Positions 13,041-25,904 are shown, counted from the first letter of the stretch. The stretch: 64,000 nucleotides of DNA from Cyanoderma ruficeps (GCA_008694505.1 VZDJ01000116.1:20263716-20327715), one strand, 5' to 3'. A program made the numbers and translations. Notes: a model not told the origin generated them from the letters alone.

Positions 13041-15815
13041 GGGACATTGCTGAAAAGCAATGTGAATACAAGAATTAGGGGGCTGCTGTGAATGACAGAC
13101 CAGGGACAAATTTTTAAACTCACTGTAGTAAGTGTAATGACTAACTTAATTCTTTTGCATATGAATTTATTCTCTCTGGCTCATTAGTCCTACAGCTAAC
13201 GAGCTCAGATACCTCACAGTGCCCATGGTGGGCTGCTTTCAGGCCCTAATCACATCCAGGTTTCTTCAGTCCTGATTGGCAAAACATGACACTTGTCACC
13301 AAATCCCAACCTTAGGGTAAAGCACTTTGCATATATTATCTGCAGGAAGCAAATGACACACTGAAGCTATAAAATATATTGGAAAATGGAAGGAGAGATT
13401 TGATTTTTCCACCCAACTCCCCATGCCATCTCCCCTTATGCCTTACTCTATTCCCAGTAATTTCACCACATGTCCCTTGCCAAGCTGTCTCCAGGGCTCA
13501 CAGGTAGGTCAGTGTTGCTCCCCACAGCATGTGGTTTGTCCACATCATCTATTTTCTCCTGCTCCCCACCTTTTAACTTGTTGTTCTACTTTGTAGATAG
13601 TTGCTCATTCATTGATGCAAGGCATTAATAGAACGGTGATCAAATAAAAAGCCCCCAGGCATAAACATGACAAGAGAAAAAAAAGAAGAAAAAGAAAATG
13701 AAAAACAAAAAGGTCGCACATAAATTTTCTAAAATTATATTATTCCAGTGGTATTGTACAATTTTTGACCTTAAGCAAAGGAAAGTTGATGACTTTAATA
13801 GAGTTTCCCCATAAAGCTCTGTCTTTGTCCTTCCTCCTGGAAAAAAAAAAAACAATCCTGCTGACATATTTTTTTTCATTCCTATCTCTTAAGTAAGACA
13901 CTTTCCTGCCCTATCAGAGTAATCAAACCTGTGATTCACAGGGCTGGCTTCAAGTTACTACCCTGGGCATGAAACAGCACTTAAAGAAAATTAATCTGAA
14001 TTTTGCTTTGTAGAAGGGGCATATTTTCACTTCATTTTCAAATTAAACAAAGGAAAGTAGAAAGAAGGGGGAGCAGAGGTGGATGAAGGGTGGAGCTCAT
14101 TATGGAACTGCAGGGCAAAATTGGTTCACATTAGAAATGCTTCAGAGCTCAGCATTAACTTTGTTCCTCTGCAGTAAATAAGCCAGTGAGCAATAAGAAA
14201 TATGTAAGTACTGCCAGGGGGGTTGTAGATTGGTAGACACAGGGGTTTGTTTAATGTCTCCCTCTACATGCATATTGTAGTTGATATTAAAAATTGGATA
14301 TTAGAGTTTGTCTTGGACTATTCTATTTATTATTTGTGCTGTGATGGAGAATGAAATTCTGCATCCTGTGTTTTATGGGTGGTTAAACCAGATAATCTAA
14401 TCATCTCCTCTGGCCCTATGCTCTACACAGCTGGAGGTTGCAATAAGGATTGGAAGACACCGTCTTATTAAATACCAGAACAAAGCCACCATTATTGTTT
14501 CTTGCTTTGAAAGAATGCATCAAGAGGAGGGCCTTGTTGAGTCAGACAATCTACAAGCACACAGTCCAGCCATGGTTTCTGCTGAGAAGTATTTGCAACT
14601 TAAGGTGGGAGAAGCAGGCCAGAGGGGAGGGACAGGTCCAGTGGATTTCCTCTCTGGTGCCAGTCAGTGTGATATGCCTGGGTCCTGGATCCTTCATAAA
14701 AGTCCTTTCCCTGAAGATGCAGCTATTCACCAGACACTTCACGTTCCAACAGACACAGGATGGCTGTTCAGGGCCCCAAGGAGCTACACGTGGACTTTGG
14801 GAGGAAGGGACCCAAAACAATAACAAAGTTGGATGGACAGAAGCTGGTCTCTGCAGAGCCACCCAGGACTCTCTGCTGCTCAGGGACCTACTGGCCAAAG
14901 TTCACCTCTCCTTTTCCTTGGATTTCCAGGGGTCAGGATGCAGCCATCCTGGTGTCTTGTCCTGCCTCTGTAGGGCTGGCTAGAGAACAGGAACCACAGC
15001 ACAGAGGGGATGATCCCTGTTTAGGAACAGAGAGGAAGAGAGACATAAATCAGACAATCTCAAAGCAAGTGAATGCTGCTCAGACAGCAGAGTAGCCTTT
15101 ACTGGGGCTTTAATGCGTGCTGTCTAGCTCCTCCTGATGAATTTGGGATGCTGCCAAGTGGGTTGAGTTATTTTTTTCTACATCTGTGTGTAAGTCTGTT
15201 TAGGAGTGTGAAGGATACAAAAATGAGATCCAAACACTGCCAGACTCCTAATTTGGGGATTTGAGATGCTCATTGAAGGTGTATGTCCCTAATCCCAGGT
15301 GGGGACGGAGAACTGAGAGCCATTATTCCTGTCTTCTGTCTTGCAGCCCTGCCTGCAGCCCTTTTCCTCGTTTGTTTCAGTCCTACCACCTAGAAAACCA
15401 CATTATCTGTTGTGTGCTGTGCTAGTCACATCTAAGTGGTGACCTTTCAGAGAAACTGACAATTTTACTGAAAGAGAGGGAAAAAGGGGGAAGGTAAAAA
15501 TGTTTGGGTTTTTTTTTATCTGATTCTATCAATTTTAAAAGTTTCACAAATGAAGATACCATGTGCCTTGTTATTAACACTGGGAACATTGGGAAGATGG
15601 GAAAGGCTGATAATTGAACAGGTGTTTGCTTTTTTCTCTACAATGGCAATGAACACAAATTCCAGATTCTTATCCTGCTGAAGGTCAATCAACTTTAGCA
15701 AAAAACCACAGGAATGGCCACACTATCTGACACTACAGAACACACAAGTCCTTAGGGAAAAGTAAAACTGCACAATTATATACAATGCTTTCTCTAAGCC
15801 CCCTGTGGTCTGTCT
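13041..15815. other. Non-coding DNA with short A/T homopolymers
   Basis: Low-complexity purine tracts lie at 13672-13712 and an A12 run at 13841-13852. The longest plus-strand open frame in the window (14450-14983, 177 codons) lies here. It has no recognisable domain, and a 115-codon minus frame plus two other plus frames cover the same bases, so it is not called a gene. Confidence 0.5.
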
Positions 15816-15832
15816 GCTTAACAAGTCCAAAG

Positions 15833-15970
15833 ATTTCCCTTTTCCAAGTATTTCTCTAGTCTTCCTTTGAACCTGTGTATGCCTGTATCTAGACTATCCC
15901 CAGGATATGAATTATACAGATCTACCACAAATTCTGTGAAGAGCCATCTCCTCCTGCTCATTTTAAATCT
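15833..15970 (-). pseudogene. LINE ORF2 C-terminal fragment (CR1/L2 clade), decayed
   Basis: On the minus strand an open frame (15818-16102) contains a stretch of about 45 residues that matches the C-terminal end of CR1/L2-type LINE ORF2 proteins. It has an arginine-rich entry, then 'FTEFVVDLYNSYPG', then 'IHRFKGRLEKYLE'. Intact elements carry the equivalent 'FFTxRVVxxWNSLP' and 'FKxxLDKxL' blocks just before the ORF2 stop codon. The homology seems to continue weakly upstream on the minus strand to about 16080. Reverse transcriptase and endonuclease parts are missing, so this is a truncated fossil with no expected activity. The open frame survives by chance or because little of it is needed to stay open. 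Family placement within CR1, L2 or L3 is not certain. Confidence 0.8.
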
Positions 15971-16080
15971 GGCTGCACCTGCTACAGGGAGCTTTGGCTT
16001 CCAGTCTCTGGCCCCTTTCAAGGTAGAGGGTGAACAGAGATCCCTCTCCGCCCTTTCTGGATATTTATATCCACTTCTGC

Positions 16081-18095
16081 TACTACTTTTTCCTCCTAGC
16101 ATTTTAGTTTTGGAAACTTCTGCTCTGGCCTTTCCTCTCTAACTGCTTGCTGAGCTGTGCCTTAAAAGATTCCAGGCAACTTTGGTTCTGTAATTTGCCT
16201 GAGATATTTTCTCCTTCCCTCCAGAGCTGATTGTATGCTCACAGCTTATTTTCTTTCCTTTTTTTTAATTGTAATTATACCTCCCATAGGACAGCTGTTG
16301 TGTTTTATGTACGCAAAAACATCCTGAAAATTTAATGTCAGCATAGCAATGGGGAATTCAAAATCTAAATGCAACCATGCATTCATTTCCCTTCTACTGT
16401 TCATAAATTCTTACAACACAAAACCTTCCAAGTAAGTCGACTACCTTTAAGTCACTTTCTATCAAGTCTTCCTTTATTTAGTCGTCAGTCAAAAATTGTG
16501 TCCTGGTTTTTGGGGAAGGGACACGTCTTTTGTAGTGGAGGAAGGGAGGAGGCTGCTGGCTAAATTTTCCCTTCTATTTTGTTTTAAACGTCCTTTATGT
16601 TTGTGTGGCAGAGAGCAGGCCTTCTTTATACAACAGCCCAGGACAAAATATGCAGTCTATTCCCTTCCCCTTTTCTCATTTGTGCAAAACCAAGGGGGTG
16701 CTACATTATCTGAAAGCAGAACAGATTTATCTGTCACTCACAGGCCCTGGCTAATGTGTGTAGCCCTTGTCCCACGAACGGTGCCTCAGTGATGTAAATG
16801 TAATAGAGGCAGTACAAAGGCAAGGAATTAAATCAAATAGCTCTGACCACTGGAGGTCAAAGAATCAAGAGCAGGGAGTCACAGATGTTCTATTTTCCCT
16901 GGAGATTCCCTATATCTCGTCCAAGAAAAGCTCATGATACTTCCAGTATGTTTGCACGCCATGGGGTGCGAAGGGCTTAACCTTGCTGGATCTGGAGGAA
17001 GCTTCAGGACCTCCCTCAGCCTGGGGGAACAGCCCTTGGAGGTCCCTCTCCCAAGGACACACCCAACTGCCCCCTTGAGTAGTCAGAAGTTTGTCCTTCC
17101 TGCAAAAGGGAGGAAAGAGTCTCCAGCTGCAGTGTTTCAGCTCTTAAAGTCGCTCGGCTGCTTTTCCTGGACATTGTTTTTGTCAGTCTTGTGACATTTT
17201 GCAATAAGAAACAGGAGTGCCTTGAAGGAACCCTGAGAAGCAGGCTAATGTTTTTAAAGCACGTGCTGGAAAAGGGACTAACTTAAAAATGGAGTGGGCG
17301 GTCTTCAGTTCAAGCACATCCCTGGCAGACAAAAGGATTGAAAGCCCCAAGCTTGCTTTAACCACAGTCTCAATCTGTCTCCTGAAACAACATGTGTTCC
17401 ATGGACAGCAGCAAATCTTGAGGTACAGCAATATTGCTTCAGCAGATCTGAAAAAATGGAGAGAAATGGAACAATGTCATCCAGGAAAGACTCCAAACAA
17501 TGGGAGAGCTTGGAACTGAGTTGAAGCTTGACCAAGAGAAGATCAGTCATCCTACCCACACATCAGCACACATCCCTGTTCCATTCCACAGTGCTACAGG
17601 GCATCAGTCTGTGTCAGGGATGCCATCAGTGGATGCCATCTTCCACTTGGAGGGTGGCCTAGGATCCCATGGGTGACATGGCAAGAGACCAACCCCATCA
17701 CTGCGAAGTCACCCCCCTAAGGGCACAGACACACCCAGGTGATGTATTTATTTCTTAGTTTCTCCAGTTTCTTGGCAGCTTGCTGAGATGGTGGCACCCA
17801 GGCCAGCTGCAAGGGACGAGTGGAGAGGTGTCCCTGGAGCCTGTGGATCACTGCTGGCACAGGCCCATGTCATTATAGCCAGTCATGAAACAGGCATCAC
17901 AGAGGTATCAGAATAAACAGAAATGTGGGATTTCCCAAGAAGATTTCCCACCCAAGTACAGTGTTAATTAAGCCTGACCCTGCTTAGTTTCATGAAATAA
18001 GAGGAAGGTGTCAGGTCTTTAGGCTAAACAGATTAACAGCCAGGTAAGGTATAAAATATCACACAGCCCAAAAGGGCTAACACTCAGCTTGATAT
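16081..18095. other. Unique non-coding DNA
   Basis: No gene or confident repeat is visible. Local duplications such as 'ggatgccatc' twice near 17620-17640 are very short. Small open frames on both strands at 16.9-17.6 kb overlap one another and show no domain. Confidence 0.5.
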
Positions 18096-18099
18096 TGAC

Positions 18100-18490
18100 A
18101 GTACCTTTCAAAGCAGGTTAATTAAAGTAATAGTTTAGTTTTCTCCTTTTTACATACATTTGTTCAAAGAGAATGATTACTTTGAATATTTCCCTGTGTT
18201 TTCATTAATTATGCAACCTATTGCAACAAGAAACTAATTAGGAAATATATCTGGGTTTGGAAACAAACTGCATCAGTGCATTTTCACAAAGGGTTTTCAT
18301 CTTCTTGAGACAAAGATCGCTTTCAGCTATAATTAAGGCTGATAAACCTGGTAAAGAGGAAATTAACAAAAATCACAGCATGCTGAGCAGCTCAAAGGGC
18401 TTATGAAAATATACTTCTGAAAATTAAAAAAATAAAATCAATACACAAGTGAATACTCCTCATGACATTCTTAATTATACCAAGAAGTCA
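18100..18490. promoter_or_regulatory. Candidate conserved non-coding element rich in homeodomain sites
   Basis: Five TAATT-type homeodomain core words occur in under 400 bases (near 18118, 18206, 18234, 18329 and 18471), one next to 'atgcaacc'. SOX/TCF-like words are also present ('tttgttcaaag', 'gacaaagatcg'). There are no long homopolymers and no repeat signature except near 18425. Developmental enhancers in vertebrate gene deserts often look like this. What is seen is only motif density; enhancer function is inference. Confidence 0.35.
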
Positions 18491-18774
18491 TGGGGTTTTT
18501 ATCAAATCAAGCATTCTCTCTGACTTTTTACACTTTGATGTTTCATGCCATTTAATTGCTACTAAGAGTGGAACTCACTTTCCCATACACATTAGGGGAA
18601 GCAGGAATCAGCCATAAATTCCTAGAAGATGGCTTGTACAAATCGTTTCCTTAATCAAGAGAACTAGGAAGCACTGTCTGATTTACTGCTCCGTATTTTT
18701 AATGCATGTTTGTCTTTAGAGAATAGGTGTCAGCACCCCAGGGCCTCCTCTCAGGTTCTGCCCTTGATTTATTC

Positions 18775-18912
18775 TCAAGCTCTGGACAGATTATTTAACC
18801 TCTTTCAAACTCACTTTATCTTCCTATAAAATGGACATAGGAATTTTTTCATCTAAGTCCTGAATTGGCTCTGGCTATAACAAGTGTTTATAAAGTCCTC
18901 TGTGAACTTAGT
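18775..18912 (+). repeat. MIR-like SINE remnant (sense)
   Basis: The order of blocks is diagnostic. First comes 'gattatttaacctcttt', then a degraded 'ctcactttatcttcctat' with 'aaaatggacatag'. A 3' block 'gtgtttataaagtcctctg' follows. These correspond to the MIR/CORE-SINE phrases for 'aagttacttaacctctctg', 'tcatctgtaaaatgggga' and the downstream 'gtttataaagcgctttgag' tail of an amniote-wide SINE. It is the clearest of the mid-window SINE copies. It is heavily diverged and inactive. Confidence 0.75.
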
Positions 18913-18919
18913 ACCATAA

Positions 18920-21900
18920 AAATGGCAAATATTGAAATATGAGGCTGTTTCAGATGCCACCCAGGTTCCCATGGGAACCTCCCTGTTCTGTGCTCTTAAA
19001 TAGTGAAAGATCTTGTGCCATATTCAACATCACCTGTGGACTGTCCATAAAGAGTAATAATCTAAATTTTGCCTGCAACCCTACAAAGAAGGTTCAGATT
19101 GAAAAGGCTCTTGAAACTTAAAAAAAAAAAAAAGGCTGGAAATACAATCAGACCACACATTATAAGTCTTAAACATGACATCTTTAGCATAACAGCAGAA
19201 GCATTCTGTTCCAACTGATGACAAGGTGAGATACAACCATTTTTTTTTCTCAGGTGAGCACTTTCTAGAAAACCATGAATCTTACCTGTAACATTGTCAG
19301 CCTCCAGTCTCCAAATACTTATGGACAGAATATAAAGTGTTGCAATCTTCTCGTTGTCAATTCTGTCAGAGTACTGAGTGTGACACGCAGGGTAAGTGAA
19401 GAGATCCAAGAAGCAAGACTAATGGGATGCAGAATTATTGGGACACTGACAAGGCCCATATGTTTAACAAGCACCTCACCTACTGAGTCATTTGTGGGGG
19501 TAACAAATGGCACTCCTTCAGGGACTCAACCCCTGGCTACACAAGCCTGGGAGAATGGACAGATCTACTTCAAATCTGACAAAAAGGATAAATACAAGTA
19601 TCACCTTACTCGTAATTGTGTCTCAAATTGGTATCAGCCTGCGCCAGGAGGTGTTGCTGTTTACCCAGAAAGATAGGTGCACATGGGTTCTCCACGGGTG
19701 CTGTAAAGACGAATTCCCTGCTATTTCCTTAAAGAATAACCATTGCTTTGAGAGGAGGGTCTGTCTTGGGAGCAGTACCTTGAAACTGGAAATAACATTG
19801 AGCTTCCCAGTGACCCAGTTTGCTCTGTGGAAACTGTACCTTTAGACAAATGAAATAACCCAGGGGCCCATGAAACACCCTAAGCTTCCCAGAAGGAAGA
19901 TGTGGTTTATGCAAAATGCTCCCTGCCAGGTCTCCCAGAGGCTGTTTCTGCCATTCAGCAGGATGGTAGGTGTTAGTGGCTCTGTCAGAGACCAAAACTG
20001 CACTCACTTTTGGTTTTCTCACAGCTTTCCAAGCCCAGAAGAATTACCTGGAACCATCAAGGGATTTAAGAGACAAAGAAATGACAGTGCTTTCCATTCT
20101 GAGAAGAATAAGCCAGAAAATGGTATTTTTTTCCTCTTTTAATAATGTGTATCAGTAGATGAGGAGGTTATTAACCACCCCACAGAAACTATTTTTCACT
20201 GTCTATATTTAAAGGCTGTATGTGTTGATCAAAGGATGACATAATTAAATGTTCTTCAAATGCTCAAGCCACATTAGCAGAAAGCCTCATTTTGTGCTCG
20301 TTGTTTTTGCATTGTATTTTAAAAAATCTTGGGCTGATTAATCATTTAGCAAGCACTAAACTCCCAACCATCCCTGCACACAAAGTGAATTTGATTCAAG
20401 CAAATATCTTTTTGACAAATGGCTTCAGCCTGCCTGATTTATTGGCATAATGCAAATGGGTGGCGTTGGTTTCAGACTGGGTTTTTTTGTGTTGGGTTTT
20501 GCTGGCTGCTTGCAAGGACATGGGGAGAAATTGTTTGGTCTGAAATGAAAAAATGTGATCTAGATCAGTTTGGAAATATGTGTCTCAGCAGCATCCAACC
20601 ACAAAAAAGCGTAAGACACAATTTTGGCTCTGCTTTAGATAGTGAAAGTCATAAGCTGACTCTAAGGCAGGAAAATCAAGAGTATGCTTGCAGTTATGTG
20701 AGACTATTAAATTGCCAACCACAAATTAACTTTGCAAATCATAAAACTCTTCCAGAAAGACTCATGTGAAGCAAGATTTTATACAGGCTGTGGTAATATG
20801 AGATTAGGGTAAATTTGACAAGCAAAGCCTTTCCTTGTCTAGAGCAAACGGCAGTCCCACCGTAGGAAGTCACTTCCCACAGTGAGAATCAGTCCTTTCC
20901 ACTCTTGTCCCTGGGTTTTGCAATGCTGTCACCCCAGTGCCCATGGGACACAGCTTTCAGTGCTGCAGGAGGGCTGTGGGACATCAGCCAGCCAGCTACA
21001 GAGCTGCCCTGACCCAAGCCTCAGGTAGAAAACAGTCACTGTGCCCTCCTCACAAAGCTTGGACCACGGTCAGGGCACGTGGTGCTCCACGTGTGACAAG
21101 AGCCAGAGCTTCCCCCTGGCCTTCACAGCTCCCCCAACACCACCAGCCCCAGATAAAACCATCATACCCAGACACTCTTCCCAGCAAGGAGGAGACACTG
21201 GTCTCATGGAAAGCCAGCTCCCCGGCTATGGCATCCCAGCTCCCTGCCCTGCAATGCCGTGGACTGGAAACACTCTGCCTCTTGAGACATCTCACTTCAG
21301 GTGGTCTGGGAGTGGGAGTAGCAACTGTTTGAGTGTTTTCATCTACAAGTTCACATCCATGCTAAATGAGGCAGAAAAGGTGCACAACACAGCTGTGGCT
21401 GTTGTATGAAACTTGTATCAGTAACAGTTTACTTGTTAAGTGGGACACAAACCACCAGGAGCAGCCTACAAACTACACTGCTCCTTTTTTACTGTGTCCT
21501 GTCTTTCACCTACCCCAGCAACTGAGGGGTGGATTTAGGATCATGTTCCCTGAACAAAAAACGACAGCACAAAATTTTGCAAATGGGGCAAAAAGGAGAA
21601 CTTTTTCTTTCTAAAGTGGAGACAGGTGAACAAGCTGGGGCCATCAATCACTTAAGATGAAAAGCTGAACCACAGAATGTGCATGCTTTCTTCCTTCCCA
21701 GTACCCCCTCTGTGGCCTGGGGTCAGTTTTGTATCCATAACACAGAGAAAAAAGCCAATTCCCTGGAAATCAAATTACCTCATTCCAGTGGCACCCCAAC
21801 ACGTGGCAGTGGGAACTTTTAGCTCTTCCCAAAATGAATCTGGTTTTAATTGGGTCCCAGATTCAAATCAAGACAAGGAAAATTCTGTTTCTTCTTAATC

Positions 21901-22600
21901 AGGTCTAATTGTTCATATTCCCTCCCTTGATTTAGAGTCCTTTCCCATTTTGGGGAAGGAGTATTGTATTTGGATACACACTGTAAGAAAGCTGTTTATT
22001 TTGCCTGCATTGTAACCCAGTGCAGACCTCTTTCTCCAGCTGAACTAGCAGACCTAATTAGAAAAACAAAATAAAATGAATGTATTTGATTTACCAGAAA
22101 AGAAAACATTTTAAAATTCTATTACTTTGTCTTAAATATACAAGCATGGTTGTCTGACCTTCTGTTCTCTCTGTTCCCATCTGGATTGTCAGATCATAGA
22201 ATGAATGCAGAAGAAGTTCTGTGAAGGAAAATAAAAGTCTCGCTTAACCTTAGAAAAAAAAATTGAACTCTAATTTTTTTTAAATATAGAGGGCTGGAAA
22301 GGAGTGAGATTACTCTGTTGTTGATGTACCAGTATTTTGCAATAGCTATTGCCCATATTCCTCCCAAGAGAACTGTGACTAGAAATACCAAACCTCCTTC
22401 ATACCCATAGGTAAAAAGATTTCAGGGTTTAACAAGAAGCATCTTGGTAGCATGGACACAAATTTGCTATCCTTTCTCAAAGGCTTTTATTATTTTTATC
22501 AGCTGCAGTTGCCTCAGGATCTCACCATGTGAGGTACTGTGTAAAAAACATGGAGCAGGTTTCTGCTAGAAGAAATTATGTTAAAGGAGACTCCAAAAGG
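18920..22600. other. Non-coding DNA, one A14 run and a GC-richer patch
   Basis: An A14 homopolymer sits at 19120-19133; no gene body leads into it. A GC-richer patch from 20920 to 21330 holds overlapping open frames (131 codons at 20937-21332 and 122 codons at 21041-21409) without recognisable domains. The 133-codon frame at 19275-19676 is also unassigned. I see no repeat family. Confidence 0.5.
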
Positions 22601-22604
22601 CAAA

Positions 22605-22718
22605 GTGTCAAAGGAGGAAAATAAGAGGCAAACTGAGGCACGGTGAAGTGTGGTTAGATGTCAAAACAGGAATCTTCAGCAAACAGGAATCCTCAGCCCT
22701 GACTCCAAGACCCCTGAG
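22605..22718 (-). repeat. MIR-like SINE remnant (antisense) with an internal 17-bp duplication
   Basis: The plus strand reads 'gaggaaaataagag', then 'gcaaactgaggcacggtga', then 'ggaatcctcagccctgac' followed by 'tccaagacccctga'. This is the antisense order of a MIR-type SINE: the 'gaaactgaggcacagagag' core followed by the tRNA-derived half. Within it a 17-base unit beginning 'aaacaggaatc' is directly doubled at 22664 and 22681. The doubling pushes the two halves apart relative to the usual spacing. Confidence 0.65.
22664..22697. repeat. Direct 17-bp tandem duplication
   Basis: Two adjacent copies of a 17-base unit, differing at one base (t/c), start at 22664 and 22681. They lie inside the SINE remnant, so the duplication arose after the insertion. 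Confidence 0.85.
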
Positions 22719-23189
22719 GACCAAAACATGAGAGCATTCTTCCTCTGTCAGTCAGACAAGGCAAGGGTGAGAAGCCCTGTGACAGATTTCTCTTGTCCAT
22801 AAGATCTGTCTGTCCATTGTTTTGTCTGTCCATTCAGGGATATCAGACCGCTGGGAATAGCAGTCCTCCTCCTCGTGGGGAGGCTGAAGAGGCCTGCAGG
22901 GGGGAAACCTTTTCCTTGGTCAGAAAGAAGTCCAGCTGTACCTCCACAGGGCAGTTTACTGGACCAAGGCTGTCTCCTTGTGGACAGTGGACATGGGCTT
23001 ATTTTCTGCTTTGGCATCACCTGGGGATGCCTTCTCCACAACAGTTTTCCCACACAATTTTTCTACTGTTATTTAAGTACTTTCATTACTACTGATGAAA
23101 ATTGTTCTGTAAGAAATACAGGTAACATTGTTCTTGAAAACATGTTTTTAAAGTACTGGAAAGGGTTCAAAAATGGAGGATGATATTGT

Positions 23190-23255
23190 GCAGGTGGAGA
23201 AATTAGGATTTCCCCAAGTTCATCCAGTGATACCGGTGTAAAATTGGGATAAAAC
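23190..23255 (-). repeat. MIR-like SINE remnant (antisense core)
   Basis: The plus strand shows 'aggtggagaaattagg', then 'atttccccaagttcatcc', then 'agtgataccggtg'. This parallels the antisense MIR phrases for the 'agatggggaaactgagg', 'cttgcccaaggtcacac' and 'agtggcagag' boxes. The copy is short and diverged. It lies about 500 bases from the 22.65 kb copy in the same orientation, so the two could be pieces of one locus split by insertion. Confidence 0.55.
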
Positions 23256-23259
23256 ACCA

Positions 23260-25900
23260 TTTTCACTTCAACACAAGTTCAGCTGGCAGAAAAAAAAAAT
23301 AGAGTTGACAGTGTATTTGAATCACAGATTTTCATTCAGGCTTATCTTTATGAATAGGATAAGTTATTATTTTCCTTAATGGTTTAAAGTCAACCAGTGG
23401 AGCAGCATTTTAGCATGCAAACATCTTCTGGAAAGCAACTGCTCTATAAACCACCTCTGTTTCATATCATTTACATCTGAGAAACACATCCCATTAGGTC
23501 AGGACAAAAAAAAACTAAAACCATAGAGAAAAAGCTTAAAATGTAATACTAGTTCTGACATACACACTGTTGTTCTTCCTAATTATTCTTCTACTTGCAA
23601 ACATCGTTAGTTGCAAATGCCTCATTCCCTGGAGTAGAGAAATGAGAAGCAAGTCTGTTTTGAACAAAAGTGAAAAAACCCCGACAGCTACTATGTAGGA
23701 ATGATGCTTTTTCTTTGAATTCTATCTGCATATATTGGCAGCATTCCCATAATAACTCTTTCTTTTTTTTAATTTCCCTAATTTTCCTTCGGGAAAACAA
23801 TACAACTGAATGGGCCTTAATGAATTAATGAGATTGGAGGCAATTCTTCCTACATTCCTATCAGATAGAGATACTGAGGGAAAGATAAGCAAGTGCAGTT
23901 CTGTTCCACAGTTTGAGACAATATTGGCTTGATTAAATTTAAAATCCATTTCTTGTTTCTGTACAGGCTCAAATCTAAAGATGTTATGTTAGGGAAGCAG
24001 CCAGCCATCCCTGAATGCGGTCTCCAGCTGTTAGGTTTGAACTTAGCCTTATTTTCTTCTGGTTTCTTTCTTGACAGAATGAGATGTTTTACCAAGAGGG
24101 AACCTGAAAGTTGGGCTACAAGTTACAATTTTGGAAGATTCCATTTCAGAAGCAAAACCAGGTTAACCAGTCAGAGAAAACATCTGTTGGACCTGGAGAG
24201 AGGTCACTAAACTTTTTGAGGATGGCATCCAATTTTTGAGGACTGCTCCTAATTCATATAGGTGGACGAGTGTGTAGTGCACAGAGCATTTACAATCTTT
24301 TCTTGAAATCACCTATGCTATTGAAATCCTGATGTAAAAGGCTTGAGGGCTTCTGTCCTTGGGTCTCCATTTATAGTAAATGAAGGTGCTGTTCTTTGTT
24401 CTTTAAAGAAAAGCATCATTAAACTGCTCGAACATCTTGCAGACCATACTGCAATTCTTTCATGAACTGAATTAATGGCATATGAACACGGGCAATTATC
24501 AAGAAAAAAAGCTAGGATCATGCAGTGTAAGAGGCACTTTATTTCTTTGACAAGCATAGTTTATTTTTAATTTTTTCTTTTGCTTTACAGTACATTAATA
24601 AATGCTCTGGAGTGTATTTAGTACAAGTAACAAAATCTTAGTAATACAAGGTTTCACTACGAGCTTCTGATGCTTGCTGACAAAGAAGCAGGGACCTTGA
24701 GGGAGATCCTGTTCACAGGTACTTCCATGGAAATTAGCAGGTTGTACTTTAGTGAGGTTCTTCCCAGAGGGGGATACTGCTCAGCTTATACAAACTCTGA
24801 ATTTGGGAACCCTTTTCAAGCTAGTTTACAGACTCCTTAGAAATTCAGCAGAGAGAGAGGCTGACTCATTCTCATCCCATCCTGAAAGACATGTCAGGAG
24901 ACTGCAGAGACAGCAGAAACTACCTCCGTCCAACCTGATAATAGACAGACCCAGAGCTAAAACCCCAGCCTTTGTAGTGTTAGCATTAGTGACAGTCAGC
25001 GCCCTTCAAGCCCTGATTCTAATGACAGCAAAATCCCCACACCTTTCCTACAGGCACCCCAGCACAGCAAACAGGGTGTTAGAGGAGGCTACAGGGCTAC
25101 CCACCCCCAGGAGCTGGGATATCACTATTTGAGGTGATCTCTAGGACAGAAACCTGCAGGATTTCATCAGGATTTCCCTGGATTTCACATGGCACACCAT
25201 ACCACACACCTGCAGTGCCTGCTGGCTGGACATGCCAAGGGTTTTAAAACCACTGCAGCTCAAAACAGCACCCTCCTGCTGGCTGCAGCCTCCCTGGCCT
25301 CTCCCCAGTGTGGGAGGAGGAAGGGCAGAGAAACATCCCATGCAGGGGAAACACACTGAGGCAAGTGTGGGCAGCAGTTCTCAGAGCCCATCTATGCCAT
25401 ATCACATCAATTTGTCTTCCTTCAACAGCAACCATGGGATGCTTCAGGGTGGGATGAAGGAAGGACGACTGCAGTAATAGAAGGAAAATGAAAAGGAGAT
25501 GGAGAACTAGCGTGAGAACAACTCCGCAGGTGAATTTCTAGTCACAAGGGTGATAAATTGTCAACTTCTACTTAATGCAGACAACAAGACTGAAGTCAAA
25601 ATGGAAACTGAAGCTGGATAGAGACAGCAATAGGCACACCAACCTCCTTATCTTCGAGCTGACATGGTTCTATTTCCACTAGTGTGATGGAGTTTGACAC
25701 ATCTCTGTGGGGGACGGATGCACCTGCAGCTCAGCAGCCATTCCTTCAGCTGCACAACCCGCTCTGCACCACCTGATCTCAGCTCCTTTTTGACCAGTTA
25801 GCTCTTGTGCTGAGTCAGGCTCATATTTCAGGGTGTAAGAGCCTGGTTTAAAACCCTTCAGATTATATTTTCTGATCTATGGGAATATATTTAATTATAA
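23260..25900. other. Unique non-coding DNA
   Basis: No gene or repeat is recognised. The 126-codon frame at 24752-25132 and several frames of 60-93 codons have no domain I know. A9 and T8 runs occur at 23290 and 23763. Confidence 0.5.
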
Positions 25901-25904
25901 CCCT

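Noticed and set aside
13300..13400. 'gtaaagcactttgcatat' resembles the 3' block of the local SINE remnants.
   Set aside because: The match is limited to about 15 bases and the adjoining core boxes are not in the expected order.
14161..14210. An acceptor-like 'cctctgcag' and donor 'gtaagta' bracket a possible 29-base exon (14175-14203).
   Set aside because: No coding potential (starts with TAA in one frame), no partner exons, and such pairs are common by chance.
14450..14983. A 177-codon open frame, the longest in the window.
   Set aside because: No recognisable domain, other open frames on both strands over the same bases, and a length near the chance maximum for 64 kb.
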